Assembly: GCF_040096355.1 (NCBI RefSeq)
Contig: NZ_JBBMEX010000015.1
Location: 11,390-75,389 of the forward strand
Length of the DNA stretch: 64,000 nucleotides
Source: Maccoyibacter intestinihominis
Lineage (GTDB): Bacteria; Bacillota; Clostridia; Lachnospirales; Lachnospiraceae
Reading direction: 5' to 3'
The first letter of the stretch is position 1. Every line of letters begins with the position of its first letter. The position numbers and the translations under genes were made by a program. Of the stretch, positions 1 to 7,969 are shown one piece after another. The notes beneath the pieces were generated by a model, which saw nothing but the letters and a program-made list of their open reading frames with translations, ran no database searches and was not told where the DNA came from.

Positions 1-214
1 TGAAAAGTTCATGTTCCGTGTGATCCGTGCATCATTTAATCAGAGAAGAAAGACCTTAGCCAACGGACTGAATAATGCACCTGACATTCAGGTATCCAAG
101 GAAGATATTGCAAAGGCTTTAGAGGAATTGGGAGTCGGGGCAAGCATCCGTGGAGAGACACTGACCTTAGAACAATTTGCAAGGCTTAGCAATATTTTAA
201 AAAAATATATGTAA
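1..214 (+). CDS. rsmA: 16S rRNA dimethyladenosine transferase, C-terminal end (partial)
   Basis: The 5' part lies outside the window; about 70 codons remain, read from base 2. The sequence FRVIRASFNQRRKTLANGL is the conserved C-terminal KsgA/RsmA signature, part of the helical domain that helps bind the 30S subunit; the catalytic methyltransferase domain is missing. The enzyme dimethylates two adenosines near the 3' end of 16S rRNA. The gene converges with the next gene, with only 16 bases between the stops. No clear terminator is seen there. Confidence 0.85.
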   Translation, partial: EKFMFRVIRASFNQRRKTLANGLNNAPDIQVSKEDIAKALEELGVGASIRGETLTLEQFARLSNILKKYM

Positions 215-230
215 AAACTATGCAGAAGAA

Positions 231-1019
231 CTATTGAAACTCCACAATATCTTTTCGGAAACGTTTCGGCAGATTCTGGTTTTGCAGGGCAGGATTTTTT
301 CTGGCATCGATCGCAATACTTTCAAAGAAGCCTTTCCAGAGTTTTTGATATTCTAATTCCATAGAGGAATAGTCTGTGATCATATCGGCATTGAGATCGG
401 AAGCATCTGTTAATACACAGGGGCTTCCTTTTTTATGCAGTACCGCTAACTGCCTGCCTTCGTCATAGATCATAAAGTTTTCCTGTGGCAGCCGGTCACT
501 GAAATGGTCTGCTAACAGAAGCAGGATATTGTGCTTTGGGTGCACCGTGGCAATTAAAACGCCATTTTTTAATTCTTCAAACCGTAGAAAGCCGAGCAGA
601 TGATGTGCTTCATTACCGGCAGCACGGGCAAGGGAAAAGACTTCATGGACATAGGGTTCTGCTAAGTAATCCGGCAGACGGCTTCCATCGGGAATTGCAA
701 GTCCAAGGACAATACTCTTATATACGGCATCGGCTTTGTCCATCGGATGCCGTTTGCTGACGCATTTCTCATCAGAGATGACAGCCTGATAGAGGATCGA
801 ATAGACTTCTTCACCCAGGCGTTGCTTTAAGGTTCTGCTTACTTTCTCACTCTTTTGTAAATCCGGTGTGACATCCCGGTAAGTGCAGAACAGATCATAG
901 TTCTCTTCTCCGGTGTGGATCTGCAGGGAAATATTGTTGTGTCCAAGGCGGCTCTCCCAGGCATCGTAGACACCGGTAAAAATACCTTCGGGAGAATCCT
1001 CACATAAAAAAACATACAT
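231..1019 (-). CDS. DUF4130 / TIGR03915-type DNA metabolism protein
   Basis: A 262-residue soluble protein starting MYVFLCEDSPEGIFTGVYDA. This N-terminus and the pattern HHLLGFLRFEEL and HPKHNILLLLADHF match the family annotated as SAM-dependent DNA repair partner (TIGR03915, DUF4130). In other bacteria this domain is fused to a uracil-DNA-glycosylase-like domain, which suggests base repair; the chemistry is not established. The ATG at 1019 is chosen because AAGGAG lies just upstream; an upstream GTG-type start would add 14 residues without a ribosome site. It sits 46 bases after a radical SAM gene, forming a two-gene operon under SOS-type boxes. Confidence 0.75.
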   Translation of the reverse strand: MYVFLCEDSPEGIFTGVYDAWESRLGHNNISLQIHTGEENYDLFCTYRDVTPDLQKSEKVSRTLKQRLGEEVYSILYQAVISDEKCVSKRHPMDKADAVYKSIVLGLAIPDGSRLPDYLAEPYVHEVFSLARAAGNEAHHLLGFLRFEELKNGVLIATVHPKHNILLLLADHFSDRLPQENFMIYDEGRQLAVLHKKGSPCVLTDASDLNADMITDYSSMELEYQKLWKGFFESIAIDARKNPALQNQNLPKRFRKDIVEFQ

Positions 1020-1065
1020 AATAAAGCTCCTTATCCATAGGCCAGATGTGACAGCCCACACAGGA

Positions 1066-2355
1066 TCATCCTAAGATATCGGAGAGTGTAAGCTGTTCAT
1101 AGCCCTGATTTCGTAATTCTTTTGGTACCATGGTCCGGTCAGAAACAAGATTGCGCACGATATAATCTTCGTCTAATTTTGTGGGATACATCATTCTGCC
1201 GGAACAGGTAATAAAATATAATGCCCGCTTTAAGACGACCCCCATCCGTTTTAGATCATCAAAACCAAGATTTGCGTGCCGTCTTGCTCTTATGATCCGT
1301 TGGGCTGATTTATAACCAATGCCCGGAACACGCAGCAGGGTGCGATAATCTGCCTTTTGGATCTCAACCGGAAAATATTCTAAATGACGGACTGCCCAGT
1401 CACATTTCGGGTCAAGATAAATGTTGAAGTCGGGTCTTGCCTCACTTAACAGCTCATCCACATGGAAATGGTAATAGCGCAGCAGCCAGTCCGCCTGATA
1501 AAGACGGTGTTCCCGCAAAAGAGGCGGTCCACCGGGCAGCATAGGGAGATTGGAATCCTCATTTACATTGATAAAAGCAGAATAAAAGACACGCTTTAGG
1601 GAGAACCTGTCATAAAGCTGTTCTGCAACACTCATGATCTGGTAGTCATTTTCCGGAGTGGCGCCAATGATCATCTGGGTACTCTGTCCGGCAGGAACAA
1701 ACTTTGGAGCAGAGCGGTACAGTGCCAGTTCTTCTTTGTTCTCCGTGATACCGTTCTGGATCTGCCGCATAGGTTTTAAGATTGTCCGGCGGGATTTATA
1801 CGGTGCTAATTTTTTTAATGCATTGGCAGTCGGCAGTTCTAAATTAATGCTCATACGGTCAGCTAAATATCCGGTTCTCTGGACTAAGAGCGGGTCAGCC
1901 CCCGGAATTGCCTTCACATGGATATATCCGTTGAAATGGTATTTGTTACGCAGCAAAAATAAAGTCTGATAGATCAATTCCATCGTATAGTTCGGACTGA
2001 TCAGAATCCCGGAACTCAAAAAAAGTCCTTCGATATAATTCCTGCGGTAAAATTCTAAGGTAATGGTGCAGATTTCTTCCGGCGTGAAAGAAGCACGACG
2101 CACATCATTGTTGCAGTTGTTCAAACAATAAGCACAGTTAAAAATACATTCATTCGTAAACAGTATTTTTAAGAGGGAGACACAGCGTCCGTCAGCAGAA
2201 AAAGTGTGGCAGATGCCCGGTGCAAGGCAATTCCCCATTCCGGTCTTGTTCCCGGAACGGTCTACGCCGCTGGATGTACAGGCAACATCATATTTTGCTG
2301 CGTCTGATAAAATGGTCAATTTTTCAAAAAGCGTCATATCCATTGCAATCTGCAT
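1066..2355 (-). CDS. Putative DNA repair/modification radical SAM protein with HhH motif (TIGR03916-type)
   Basis: A 429-residue protein. The radical SAM cluster motif CxxxCxxC is at C70, C74 and C77, and further cysteines at 26, 43, 49, 58 and 81 could bind another metal site. A helix-hairpin-helix segment, VPGIGYKSAQRIIRAR, lies near residues 330-350 and would bind DNA. Family members pair with DUF4130 proteins and are predicted to repair or modify DNA bases. The ATG at 2355 is chosen because a GGAGGG ribosome site precedes it; longer starts would run through the operator region. Two DinR/LexA-like boxes lie 20-80 bases upstream. Confidence 0.8.
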   Translation of the reverse strand: MQIAMDMTLFEKLTILSDAAKYDVACTSSGVDRSGNKTGMGNCLAPGICHTFSADGRCVSLLKILFTNECIFNCAYCLNNCNNDVRRASFTPEEICTITLEFYRRNYIEGLFLSSGILISPNYTMELIYQTLFLLRNKYHFNGYIHVKAIPGADPLLVQRTGYLADRMSINLELPTANALKKLAPYKSRRTILKPMRQIQNGITENKEELALYRSAPKFVPAGQSTQMIIGATPENDYQIMSVAEQLYDRFSLKRVFYSAFINVNEDSNLPMLPGGPPLLREHRLYQADWLLRYYHFHVDELLSEARPDFNIYLDPKCDWAVRHLEYFPVEIQKADYRTLLRVPGIGYKSAQRIIRARRHANLGFDDLKRMGVVLKRALYFITCSGRMMYPTKLDEDYIVRNLVSDRTMVPKELRNQGYEQLTLSDILG

Positions 2356-2375
2356 AGCGTCCCTCCATAAAACAC

Positions 2376-2435
2376 AAACAAATGTTCTGAAATAAGAATA
2401 GCACAGAAGAGAGAAAAAATCAAGAACAAACGTTC
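2376..2435 (-). promoter_or_regulatory. Two DinR/LexA-type SOS boxes
   Basis: GAACAAACGTTC at 2424-2435 is a perfect match to the Firmicutes SOS operator GAAC-N4-GTTC (also fits the RNRY centre). AAACAAATGTTC at 2376-2387 differs at one arm base. Centres are 48 bp apart, both upstream of the radical SAM start, so LexA repression of the repair operon is inferred. Confidence 0.75.
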
Positions 2436-2437
2436 TG

Positions 2438-2465
2438 GAATAAAAGGAATTTTTTCCCATATACT
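2438..2465 (+). promoter_or_regulatory. Candidate sigma-E promoter of spoIID
   Basis: GAATAAA, 13 bases, then CATATACT resembles the mother-cell sigma-E consensus (-35 kmATAtt, -10 CATAcAmT). It lies about 40 bases before the spoIID start. spoIID is sigma-E dependent in Bacillus and Clostridioides, which fits. It directly adjoins the SOS box of the divergent operon. Confidence 0.55.
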
Positions 2466-2504
2466 AAAACGGGATGAAATTGTCCTAGGAGTCAGGAGGT
2501 CTAT

Positions 2505-3440
2505 GTGAAAGAAAAATTAAAGCTGATTTTCTCCTGTGTTCTGATCCTGATCTGTCTGCCGTATTTTGTAACTTATTGTTTTCAGGGAGAGCCGGCAAAG
2601 GCAACCGTCAAAACGGATGAAAGTATTGAGATTGCAGGAATCCTTGCTTCACAGGTTCCGGTTACGGTGGAAGAAGAGGCGCTCAAAGCACAGGCGGTCA
2701 TTGTGCGGACACAACTGCAATGGTGCAAAGCGAATAAAAAGGAAGCACCGAAGCCGCTTTCAAAAAAGGAGATGGAGCAGCTTTGGGGGCAGGAAAAATA
2801 TTATGAATTTTATGAAAAAATGATTCGGGCTGCCGGGGACACGAATGGACAGGTTATGACGTTTGGAGGGAAGGTCATCAATCCGTCTTTTCATAAGGTC
2901 AGTGCGGGAATGACCAGGGACGGAAGCCAGATTTATAAGGATACGCCGTATCTTTTGAGTGTGAAAAGTTCGGAGGATGTCTTATCGGAGGACTATCTGA
3001 GCGTGAAATTTTTCACAAAGAAGGAATTTGAGGAAAAATTGGCGGGGGTATTACAAAATAAAGAAGGGTCGCAGCAGACGGATGATAAAAGCGAAGAAAA
3101 AACAGAGAATACAAAAGAAGAGGAGATGAAAAAAGAAATTGAGGCATATCTGGATACGTTTACGATCCAGCGGGATGGGGCAGAGTATGTCACGGAGTTA
3201 GAAAAAGACGGGAATCCTCTGGATGTCGATGCATTTGTGCAGGCATTTGAGCTGCCGTCGCCCTGCTTTTTTTTGAAAGAGATGGACGGACACATCCGCA
3301 TTGTGATAAAGGGGTGTGGTCATGGTTACGGACTCAGTCAGTACGGTGCAGAGGATATGGCAAAAAATAAGAAATCTTATGAAGAAATTCTAAAATATTA
3401 TTTTTCCGGTATTAAAATCGAAAAAATGGGGAAACACTAA
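2505..3440 (+). CDS. spoIID: Stage II sporulation protein D (SpoIID/LytB domain)
   Basis: A 311-residue protein with an N-terminal membrane anchor (about residues 5-24) and a SpoIID/LytB domain. Signatures are LKAQAVIVRTQL, and GCGHGYGLSQYGAEDMA near the C-terminus. SpoIID is a peptidoglycan lytic transglycosylase that drives engulfment of the forespore. A lysine/glutamate-rich linker (about residues 180-210) interrupts the domain. The start is GTG at 2505, with AGGAGG at 2493-2498; the overlapping ATG at 2503 runs straight into a stop. It is followed by spoIIQ, as in Clostridioides difficile. Confidence 0.88.
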   Translation: MKEKLKLIFSCVLILICLPYFVTYCFQGEPAKATVKTDESIEIAGILASQVPVTVEEEALKAQAVIVRTQLQWCKANKKEAPKPLSKKEMEQLWGQEKYYEFYEKMIRAAGDTNGQVMTFGGKVINPSFHKVSAGMTRDGSQIYKDTPYLLSVKSSEDVLSEDYLSVKFFTKKEFEEKLAGVLQNKEGSQQTDDKSEEKTENTKEEEMKKEIEAYLDTFTIQRDGAEYVTELEKDGNPLDVDAFVQAFELPSPCFFLKEMDGHIRIVIKGCGHGYGLSQYGAEDMAKNKKSYEEILKYYFSGIKIEKMGKH

Positions 3441-3473
3441 CATTATCAAATGTAGATAATGGATGGTGAAGAA

Positions 3474-4214
3474 ATGAAGAAAAAGAAGGAGTATATCATC
3501 GCCGGCTCACTTTTGAGTCTTGCCATTGTAGGAATGGTATTTGCCTATAACACGGAGTCGGGAGATAAGAAATCACAGGAAAAAGAGGAGCAGCAGGTTG
3601 CTTTTCAGGAGGTCGAAAAAGACAAGGAGACCGCAAAGGACGAAGTGGAAGATGTGTCCAGTATTTTAAAAGCGAAAGAAAAAAAGGAAGAACAAAAGCA
3701 GGAGCAGAAACAGAAAGCAGAGACACAGAAGGAAGAAGTAAATGTAGCAAAGGAAGAGCCGAAGGTGCAGGAGACAGCAAGTAAGCCATCCGCACTGACT
3801 TTTAAGGGAGAGCTTGCATGGCCGGCAGCCGAAGAAGATAAGGTGATCATGAACTACAGCATGGATCAGACGGTTTATTTTAAATCGTTAGACCAGTACC
3901 GTTATAACCCGGCAGTCATCATCGGAGCAAAGGTGAACGATAAGGTGACATCAGCGGCAGCCGGAAGTGTTTTAGATGTTTCTAATAATGAAGTAACCGG
4001 ATGCACCGTTACCGTGAATTTAGGCGACGGATACAAAGCAATCTACGGACAGTTGAAAGAAGTAAGCAAAAAAGCAGGAGATTATGTTGCTCCGGGAGAG
4101 GTCATTGGCTATATCAGTGAACCGACAAAATATTACTCAGAAGAGGGCAGCAACTTATATTTTGAACTGCAAAAAGATGACCAGCCGGTAGACCCAATGG
4201 GTTATTTCAAGTAA
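3474..4214 (+). CDS. spoIIQ: SpoIIQ-like M23/LytM-domain protein (apparently non-catalytic)
   Basis: A 246-residue protein: short cytoplasmic tail, one membrane segment (about residues 6-24), a long charged Glu/Lys/Gln linker (to about 105), then an M23 (LytM) domain. SpoIIQ sits in the forespore membrane and docks with mother-cell SpoIIIAH during engulfment. Position just after spoIID supports the name. The zinc-ligand positions are changed: the HxxxD site reads NPAVII, the usual YAHL reads YGQL, and the usual LHFE reads LYFE. An in-frame ATG at 3459 is possible, but 3474 has a better GGTGAAG ribosome site and the usual MKKKKE start. Confidence 0.75.
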   Translation: MKKKKEYIIAGSLLSLAIVGMVFAYNTESGDKKSQEKEEQQVAFQEVEKDKETAKDEVEDVSSILKAKEKKEEQKQEQKQKAETQKEEVNVAKEEPKVQETASKPSALTFKGELAWPAAEEDKVIMNYSMDQTVYFKSLDQYRYNPAVIIGAKVNDKVTSAAAGSVLDVSNNEVTGCTVTVNLGDGYKAIYGQLKEVSKKAGDYVAPGEVIGYISEPTKYYSEEGSNLYFELQKDDQPVDPMGYFK

Positions 4215-4217
4215 TTC

Positions 4218-4246
4218 TTGAACGGTGTTCGGAAGTCTGCTATAAT
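4218..4246 (+). promoter_or_regulatory. Sigma-A promoter before GIY-YIG gene and helicase
   Basis: TTGAAC, 17 bases, TATAAT. A short hairpin (CGGCGGTG, 5-base loop, CACCGTCG) follows at about 4264-4284 in the untranslated leader. Confidence 0.75.
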
Positions 4247-4344
4247 ATAACAGATATTGTGTTCGGCGGTGGAATACACCGTCGATTTTCATGCTCTTTA
4301 AAAAGAAATTTTCTGAACAGATATTTGTAAAAAAGAGGCGTAAG

Positions 4345-4599
4345 ATGAATTATACATACATTCTGCAATGTGCAGATGGAACCTATTATACCGGTTGGAC
4401 GAACAATTTAGAAAAAAGGGTCGAGGACCATAACCAGAACAGGGGAGCAAAATATACGCGGGGTCGGACACCGGTAAAGCTGGTATACAGTGAAACATTT
4501 GAGACCAAAAGCGAAGCCTTAAAAAGAGAGGCGGCGATCAAACGACTCAGCCGCAGCGAAAAAGAGGCATTGATCGCGAAACAGCATAAGGAGAATTGA
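4345..4599 (+). CDS. GIY-YIG domain protein (YazA/YhbQ, UPF0213 family)
   Basis: An 84-residue single-domain protein. The GIY-YIG core is visible as YTYILQCADGTYYTGWT with the conserved arginine and glutamate in the following helices (NNLEKRVEDH, ALKREAAIKRL). The family has a nuclease fold and is linked to DNA damage tolerance, but its substrate is not known. The ATG at 4345 gives the canonical N-terminus MNYTYIL. Its TGA stop overlaps the next ATG by one base (TGATG), so the helicase is translationally coupled. Confidence 0.85.
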   Translation: MNYTYILQCADGTYYTGWTNNLEKRVEDHNQNRGAKYTRGRTPVKLVYSETFETKSEALKREAAIKRLSRSEKEALIAKQHKEN

Positions 4600-6191
4600 T
4601 GGAAACAGTTAGATTTGACGAATTAGAGTTACAGCCGCAGATTTTAAGAGGGATCAAGGCAATGGGATTTGAGGAGGCAACCCCGATCCAGAGTCAGGCA
4701 ATTCCGGTTGTGATGAGCGGCAGTGATGTCATCGGTCAGGCGCAGACCGGAACAGGAAAAACAGCAGCATTTGGAATCCCGATCTTACAGACCGTAGACC
4801 CTTCTAATAAGAAAACACAGGTGATCATCCTCTCACCGACGAGGGAGCTCGCCATACAGGTAGCCGATGAGATCCGTGCTCTGGCAAAATATATGCACGG
4901 TGTCAAGGTGCTTCCGGTTTATGGCGGTCAGGAGATCAGCAAGCAGATCCGCTCGTTAAAAGGCGGAGCACAGATCATCATCGGTACACCGGGAAGAGTT
5001 ATGGATCACCTTCGCAGAAGAACGATCCGTTGTGATCATGTCAACAAAATTGTCTTAGACGAAGCAGACGAAATGTTAAATATGGGATTTCGTGAGGATA
5101 TTGAGACCATTTTAGAATATATTCCGGAACCGCATCAGACGATTCTTTTTTCTGCAACGATGCCGAAACCGATCTTAGAGATCACGAAAAAGTATCAAAA
5201 GGATGCAGTCACCATTAAGGTGGTAAAAAAAGAACTGACCGTACCAAGCATTGACCAGTTCTATTATGATGTGAAGAGAAAAGAAAAAATTGACGTGTTA
5301 TCCAGACTTTTAGATTATTACGATCCGAAGCTGTCCTTAGTGTTCTGTAACACAAAACGTAAGGTAGACGAACTGACGAATGAACTTCAGGGCAGAGGAT
5401 ATTTTGCGGAAGGTCTGCATGGAGACATGAAGCAGTCCCAGCGTGACCGTGTTATGAATAATTTCCGAAAGGGCAAAACGGATATCCTTGTGGCGACGGA
5501 TGTAGCGGCAAGGGGAATCGACGTAGACGATGTGGAGGCAGTTTTTAACTATGATATTCCGCAGGATGACGAGTATTATGTACACCGTATCGGAAGAACC
5601 GGACGTGCCGGAAGAACCGGACGGGCGTTTACATTTGTAAAAGGAAAGGAAGTCTACAAACTCAAGGACATCCAGCGTTATTGCAAGACCAAGATTTTAG
5701 CGCAGCCGATCCCGTCCAGTCAGGATGTTGCGATGATCAAGGCAGAAAAGATCATGGAGCGGATCGGAAATATCATCGAGGAAGAAGACTTAAGCAAGAC
5801 GATCAATTTCATTGAGCAGGCGATCAATGAATCCGATGACCTGACCGCAATGGACATTGCAGCAGCATTTTTATTAGATGCCATTGGAACACAGGAAGGA
5901 AATGTTACAGGCAGCAGTGACTATGATTTTGAGAATACCGGTGCAGAAGAGGGCATGGTCAGACTCTTTATCAATATCGGAAAAAAACAGCGTGTGAAGC
6001 CGGGCGATATTTTAGGTGCGGTTGCCGGTGAAACAGGAATGCCGGGAAGTCTTGTAGGTGCGATTGACATGTATGATAAGTATACTTTTGTCGAAGTGCC
6101 GAAAGAGTACGGAAGAGAAGTCTTAGAAGCAATGAAGAATGCGAAAATCAAAGGAAAATCCATCAATATGGAGCCTGCGAACCAGAAATAG
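4599..6191 (+). CDS. DEAD-box RNA helicase with DbpA-type RNA-binding domain
   Basis: A 530-residue helicase. Motifs in order: Q motif (GFEEATPIQSQAI), Walker A AQTGTGKT, PTRELA, TPGR, DEAD, SAT, LVFCNT, ATDVAARGID and HRIGRTGRAGRTG. The last 75 residues form a DbpA/CsdA-type RNA-binding domain (VRLFINIGKKQRVKPGDILG). Such proteins unwind RNA during ribosome assembly and mRNA decay, often in the cold; CshA/DeaD-like is the closest label. The ATG at 4599 has AAGGAG at 4589-4594; a TTG one codon earlier is less likely. Confidence 0.9.
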   Translation: METVRFDELELQPQILRGIKAMGFEEATPIQSQAIPVVMSGSDVIGQAQTGTGKTAAFGIPILQTVDPSNKKTQVIILSPTRELAIQVADEIRALAKYMHGVKVLPVYGGQEISKQIRSLKGGAQIIIGTPGRVMDHLRRRTIRCDHVNKIVLDEADEMLNMGFREDIETILEYIPEPHQTILFSATMPKPILEITKKYQKDAVTIKVVKKELTVPSIDQFYYDVKRKEKIDVLSRLLDYYDPKLSLVFCNTKRKVDELTNELQGRGYFAEGLHGDMKQSQRDRVMNNFRKGKTDILVATDVAARGIDVDDVEAVFNYDIPQDDEYYVHRIGRTGRAGRTGRAFTFVKGKEVYKLKDIQRYCKTKILAQPIPSSQDVAMIKAEKIMERIGNIIEEEDLSKTINFIEQAINESDDLTAMDIAAAFLLDAIGTQEGNVTGSSDYDFENTGAEEGMVRLFINIGKKQRVKPGDILGAVAGETGMPGSLVGAIDMYDKYTFVEVPKEYGREVLEAMKNAKIKGKSINMEPANQK

Positions 6192-6324
6192 GGTAAAGAT
6201 TGTGTCTTTTTTCCTATGCAGGAAAAATTTTCAATGCGGTCTGAGCAGAAGTATGCTATAATGAGCGAAAGTGCATTTGAAAGGAAATTGTATCGTTAAC
6301 ATTTAAAGTATATTGGAGGTTATT

Positions 6325-6825
6325 ATGGAAAGCTTAGTTATCTGGTATCAAAATTCATTAGGAAGCTTTATGCCAAAAGAAGTCTTTATTTTTCTGGTAT
6401 CAATGCTGCCCCTGATTGAATTACGAGGCGGACTGATTATTGCATCTTTACTGAAGGTGCCGTTGATGCAGGCAAATATTATCTGTATTCTTGGAAATAT
6501 TCTTCCGATACCGTTTATTCTGTTGTTTATTAAGAAGATTTTTGAATTTATGAAAAAACATAATATTTTGAAAAATTTGGTATACAAGTTAGAGGACAGA
6601 GCCGCAAAGAAATCGAGTGGCGTGGAAAAGGGAGAATTTATTTTCCTGTTGCTGTTTGTTGGAATCCCGCTTCCGGGTACCGGTGCATGGACCGGTTCTC
6701 TGATTGCTTCTTTATTAGAGTTCGATATTAAAAAAGCATCTCTTGCGATTTTGATCGGAATCATTTTAGCAGCGATCATTATGGATATTGTATCTTATGG
6801 AGTGCTGGGAAGTCTGGTTAGTTAG
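6325..6825 (+). CDS. Small multidrug export family membrane protein (COG2426-like)
   Basis: A 166-residue protein with about four to five membrane segments. The motifs SMLPLIELRGG and GIPLPGTGAWTGSLIA are typical of the Sm_multidrug_ex family (DedA-like architecture with paired re-entrant motifs). The substrate is not established despite the family name. A good ribosome site (TTGGAGG) and an extended -10 promoter (TGCTATAAT, 6254-6262) are upstream, and a terminator-like hairpin follows, so it is a single-gene unit. Confidence 0.8.
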   Translation: MESLVIWYQNSLGSFMPKEVFIFLVSMLPLIELRGGLIIASLLKVPLMQANIICILGNILPIPFILLFIKKIFEFMKKHNILKNLVYKLEDRAAKKSSGVEKGEFIFLLLFVGIPLPGTGAWTGSLIASLLEFDIKKASLAILIGIILAAIIMDIVSYGVLGSLVS

Positions 6826-6852
6826 TGATAAACTAAGAACATAGAAGATGTA

Positions 6853-6890
6853 GGAAAAAGAGTCCATATCGGTTGATATGGACTCTTTCC
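6853..6890. terminator. Hairpin terminator between exporter and KilA-N gene
   Basis: AAAGAGTCCATATC, loop GGTT, GATATGGACTCTTT: a 14-bp perfect stem flanked by A-rich and T-rich tracts. It can serve both convergent genes. Confidence 0.75.
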
Positions 6891-6904
6891 GTTCAAAGAG
6901 AGGA

Positions 6905-7792
6905 TTAATTTTTATTTGCTTTATCGCCTAGCATTAAATTTGGATTTACATCTTTTAATTTTTCTTTTGCCTTATTTTTTAATAGTATATTCATTTGTGA
7001 ATGTGCAATATTTCTTAATTTCTGAAAACGTTCTTCTTGTAATAAACCGTCCTTTATCAATTCTGCGTTCTGGCTTTCAAGATTGATAAGAATAATTAAT
7101 TCTTCTGCTGATGCATAATCTCTAATATTTTCACCTCTTTTTGCTTCGTCGGGATGTTCGCTTCTCCATTCCCATGCTTTTTTTCCAAACAAAGCAACAT
7201 TAATCATATCTGCTTCGTTTGCAAATTTATAGCCTTTTTCCTGTTCGGTCAGACTGTTTGTAATCAAATACTTTTGTACCGCATCAGTGTGGATATGATA
7301 ATTAATTTTTGATAAAGCTCGTTTTTCATCCCATCCAATAGCTTTCCTCTCAGATTCATCTTTCTTTAAACGCTGATAATCTTTAATGATGTATAATTTG
7401 AATTCCGGTGAAATCCAAGAGGCAAATTCAAAAGCTATATCAGTGTGAGCATATGTTCCGCCTCCATATCTTCCTGATTTTGAAATTATACCAATGGCAT
7501 TTGTGGTTTTTATCCATTGTTGTGGAGACATAGTAAATGCGTTAGAACCTGATTCATTTTTAAAGTGGTCGAATTCGACCACTTTAAAATTAGAATTATG
7601 TATCTGCTCCCATAGCCCTAGAAATTCAATGGTGCTCCTTAGTCTCAGCCAATTTTTAACAACATCTGCAGGAGATGTCGAATTTTTATACTTGGCTATA
7701 TCCGTTAGACAGATATATGCGTTTTCATCTATTGTATTTCCAATTACGCCTATTTCTACTCCATTTGCGTTTATCTTAGATGTCGGTAATAT
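6905..7792 (-). CDS. KilA-N domain protein with no standard start codon
   Basis: The frame is open from a stop at 7838-7840 to 6905. Its N-terminal part reads GVEIGVIG, YICLTDIAKY, PADVVKNWLR and FLGLWEQIH, then GRYGGGTYAHTDIAFEFASW, which is a complete KilA-N DNA-binding domain. KilA-N proteins are phage or anti-phage DNA-binding proteins. No ATG, GTG or TTG occurs before residue V70 or so; a strong AAAGGGGGA site precedes an ATA at 7792 (codon 1 used here, 295 residues). A GTG at 7582 would cut the domain in half. The C-terminal 130 residues are charged and helical. AT-rich composition suggests transfer. Confidence 0.65.
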   Translation of the reverse strand: MLPTSKINANGVEIGVIGNTIDENAYICLTDIAKYKNSTSPADVVKNWLRLRSTIEFLGLWEQIHNSNFKVVEFDHFKNESGSNAFTMSPQQWIKTTNAIGIISKSGRYGGGTYAHTDIAFEFASWISPEFKLYIIKDYQRLKKDESERKAIGWDEKRALSKINYHIHTDAVQKYLITNSLTEQEKGYKFANEADMINVALFGKKAWEWRSEHPDEAKRGENIRDYASAEELIILINLESQNAELIKDGLLQEERFQKLRNIAHSQMNILLKNKAKEKLKDVNPNLMLGDKANKN

Positions 7793-7829
7793 AAAATCTC
7801 CCCCTTTAATTAATATGATATATTGTAAT

Positions 7830-7858
7830 ATTATGTACTATCAGTACATGGTAGTCAA
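7830..7858 (-). promoter_or_regulatory. Promoter with embedded palindromic operator for the KilA-N gene
   Basis: On the minus strand, TTGACT (7858-7853), 17 bases, CATAAT (7835-7830). The spacer holds a perfect inverted repeat ATGTACT-ATC-AGTACAT (7833-7849) that reaches into the -10 element, a typical repressor site. Confidence 0.65.
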
Positions 7859-7969
7859 TATAAAATTATTGCATTGGAGAAACGAAAAATCTCGAATGAG
7901 ATAATATACAAATATAAAACATTAAGATATAATGAATAGGAGTGAGAAGAACGTGAAAGGAGTATCTCC

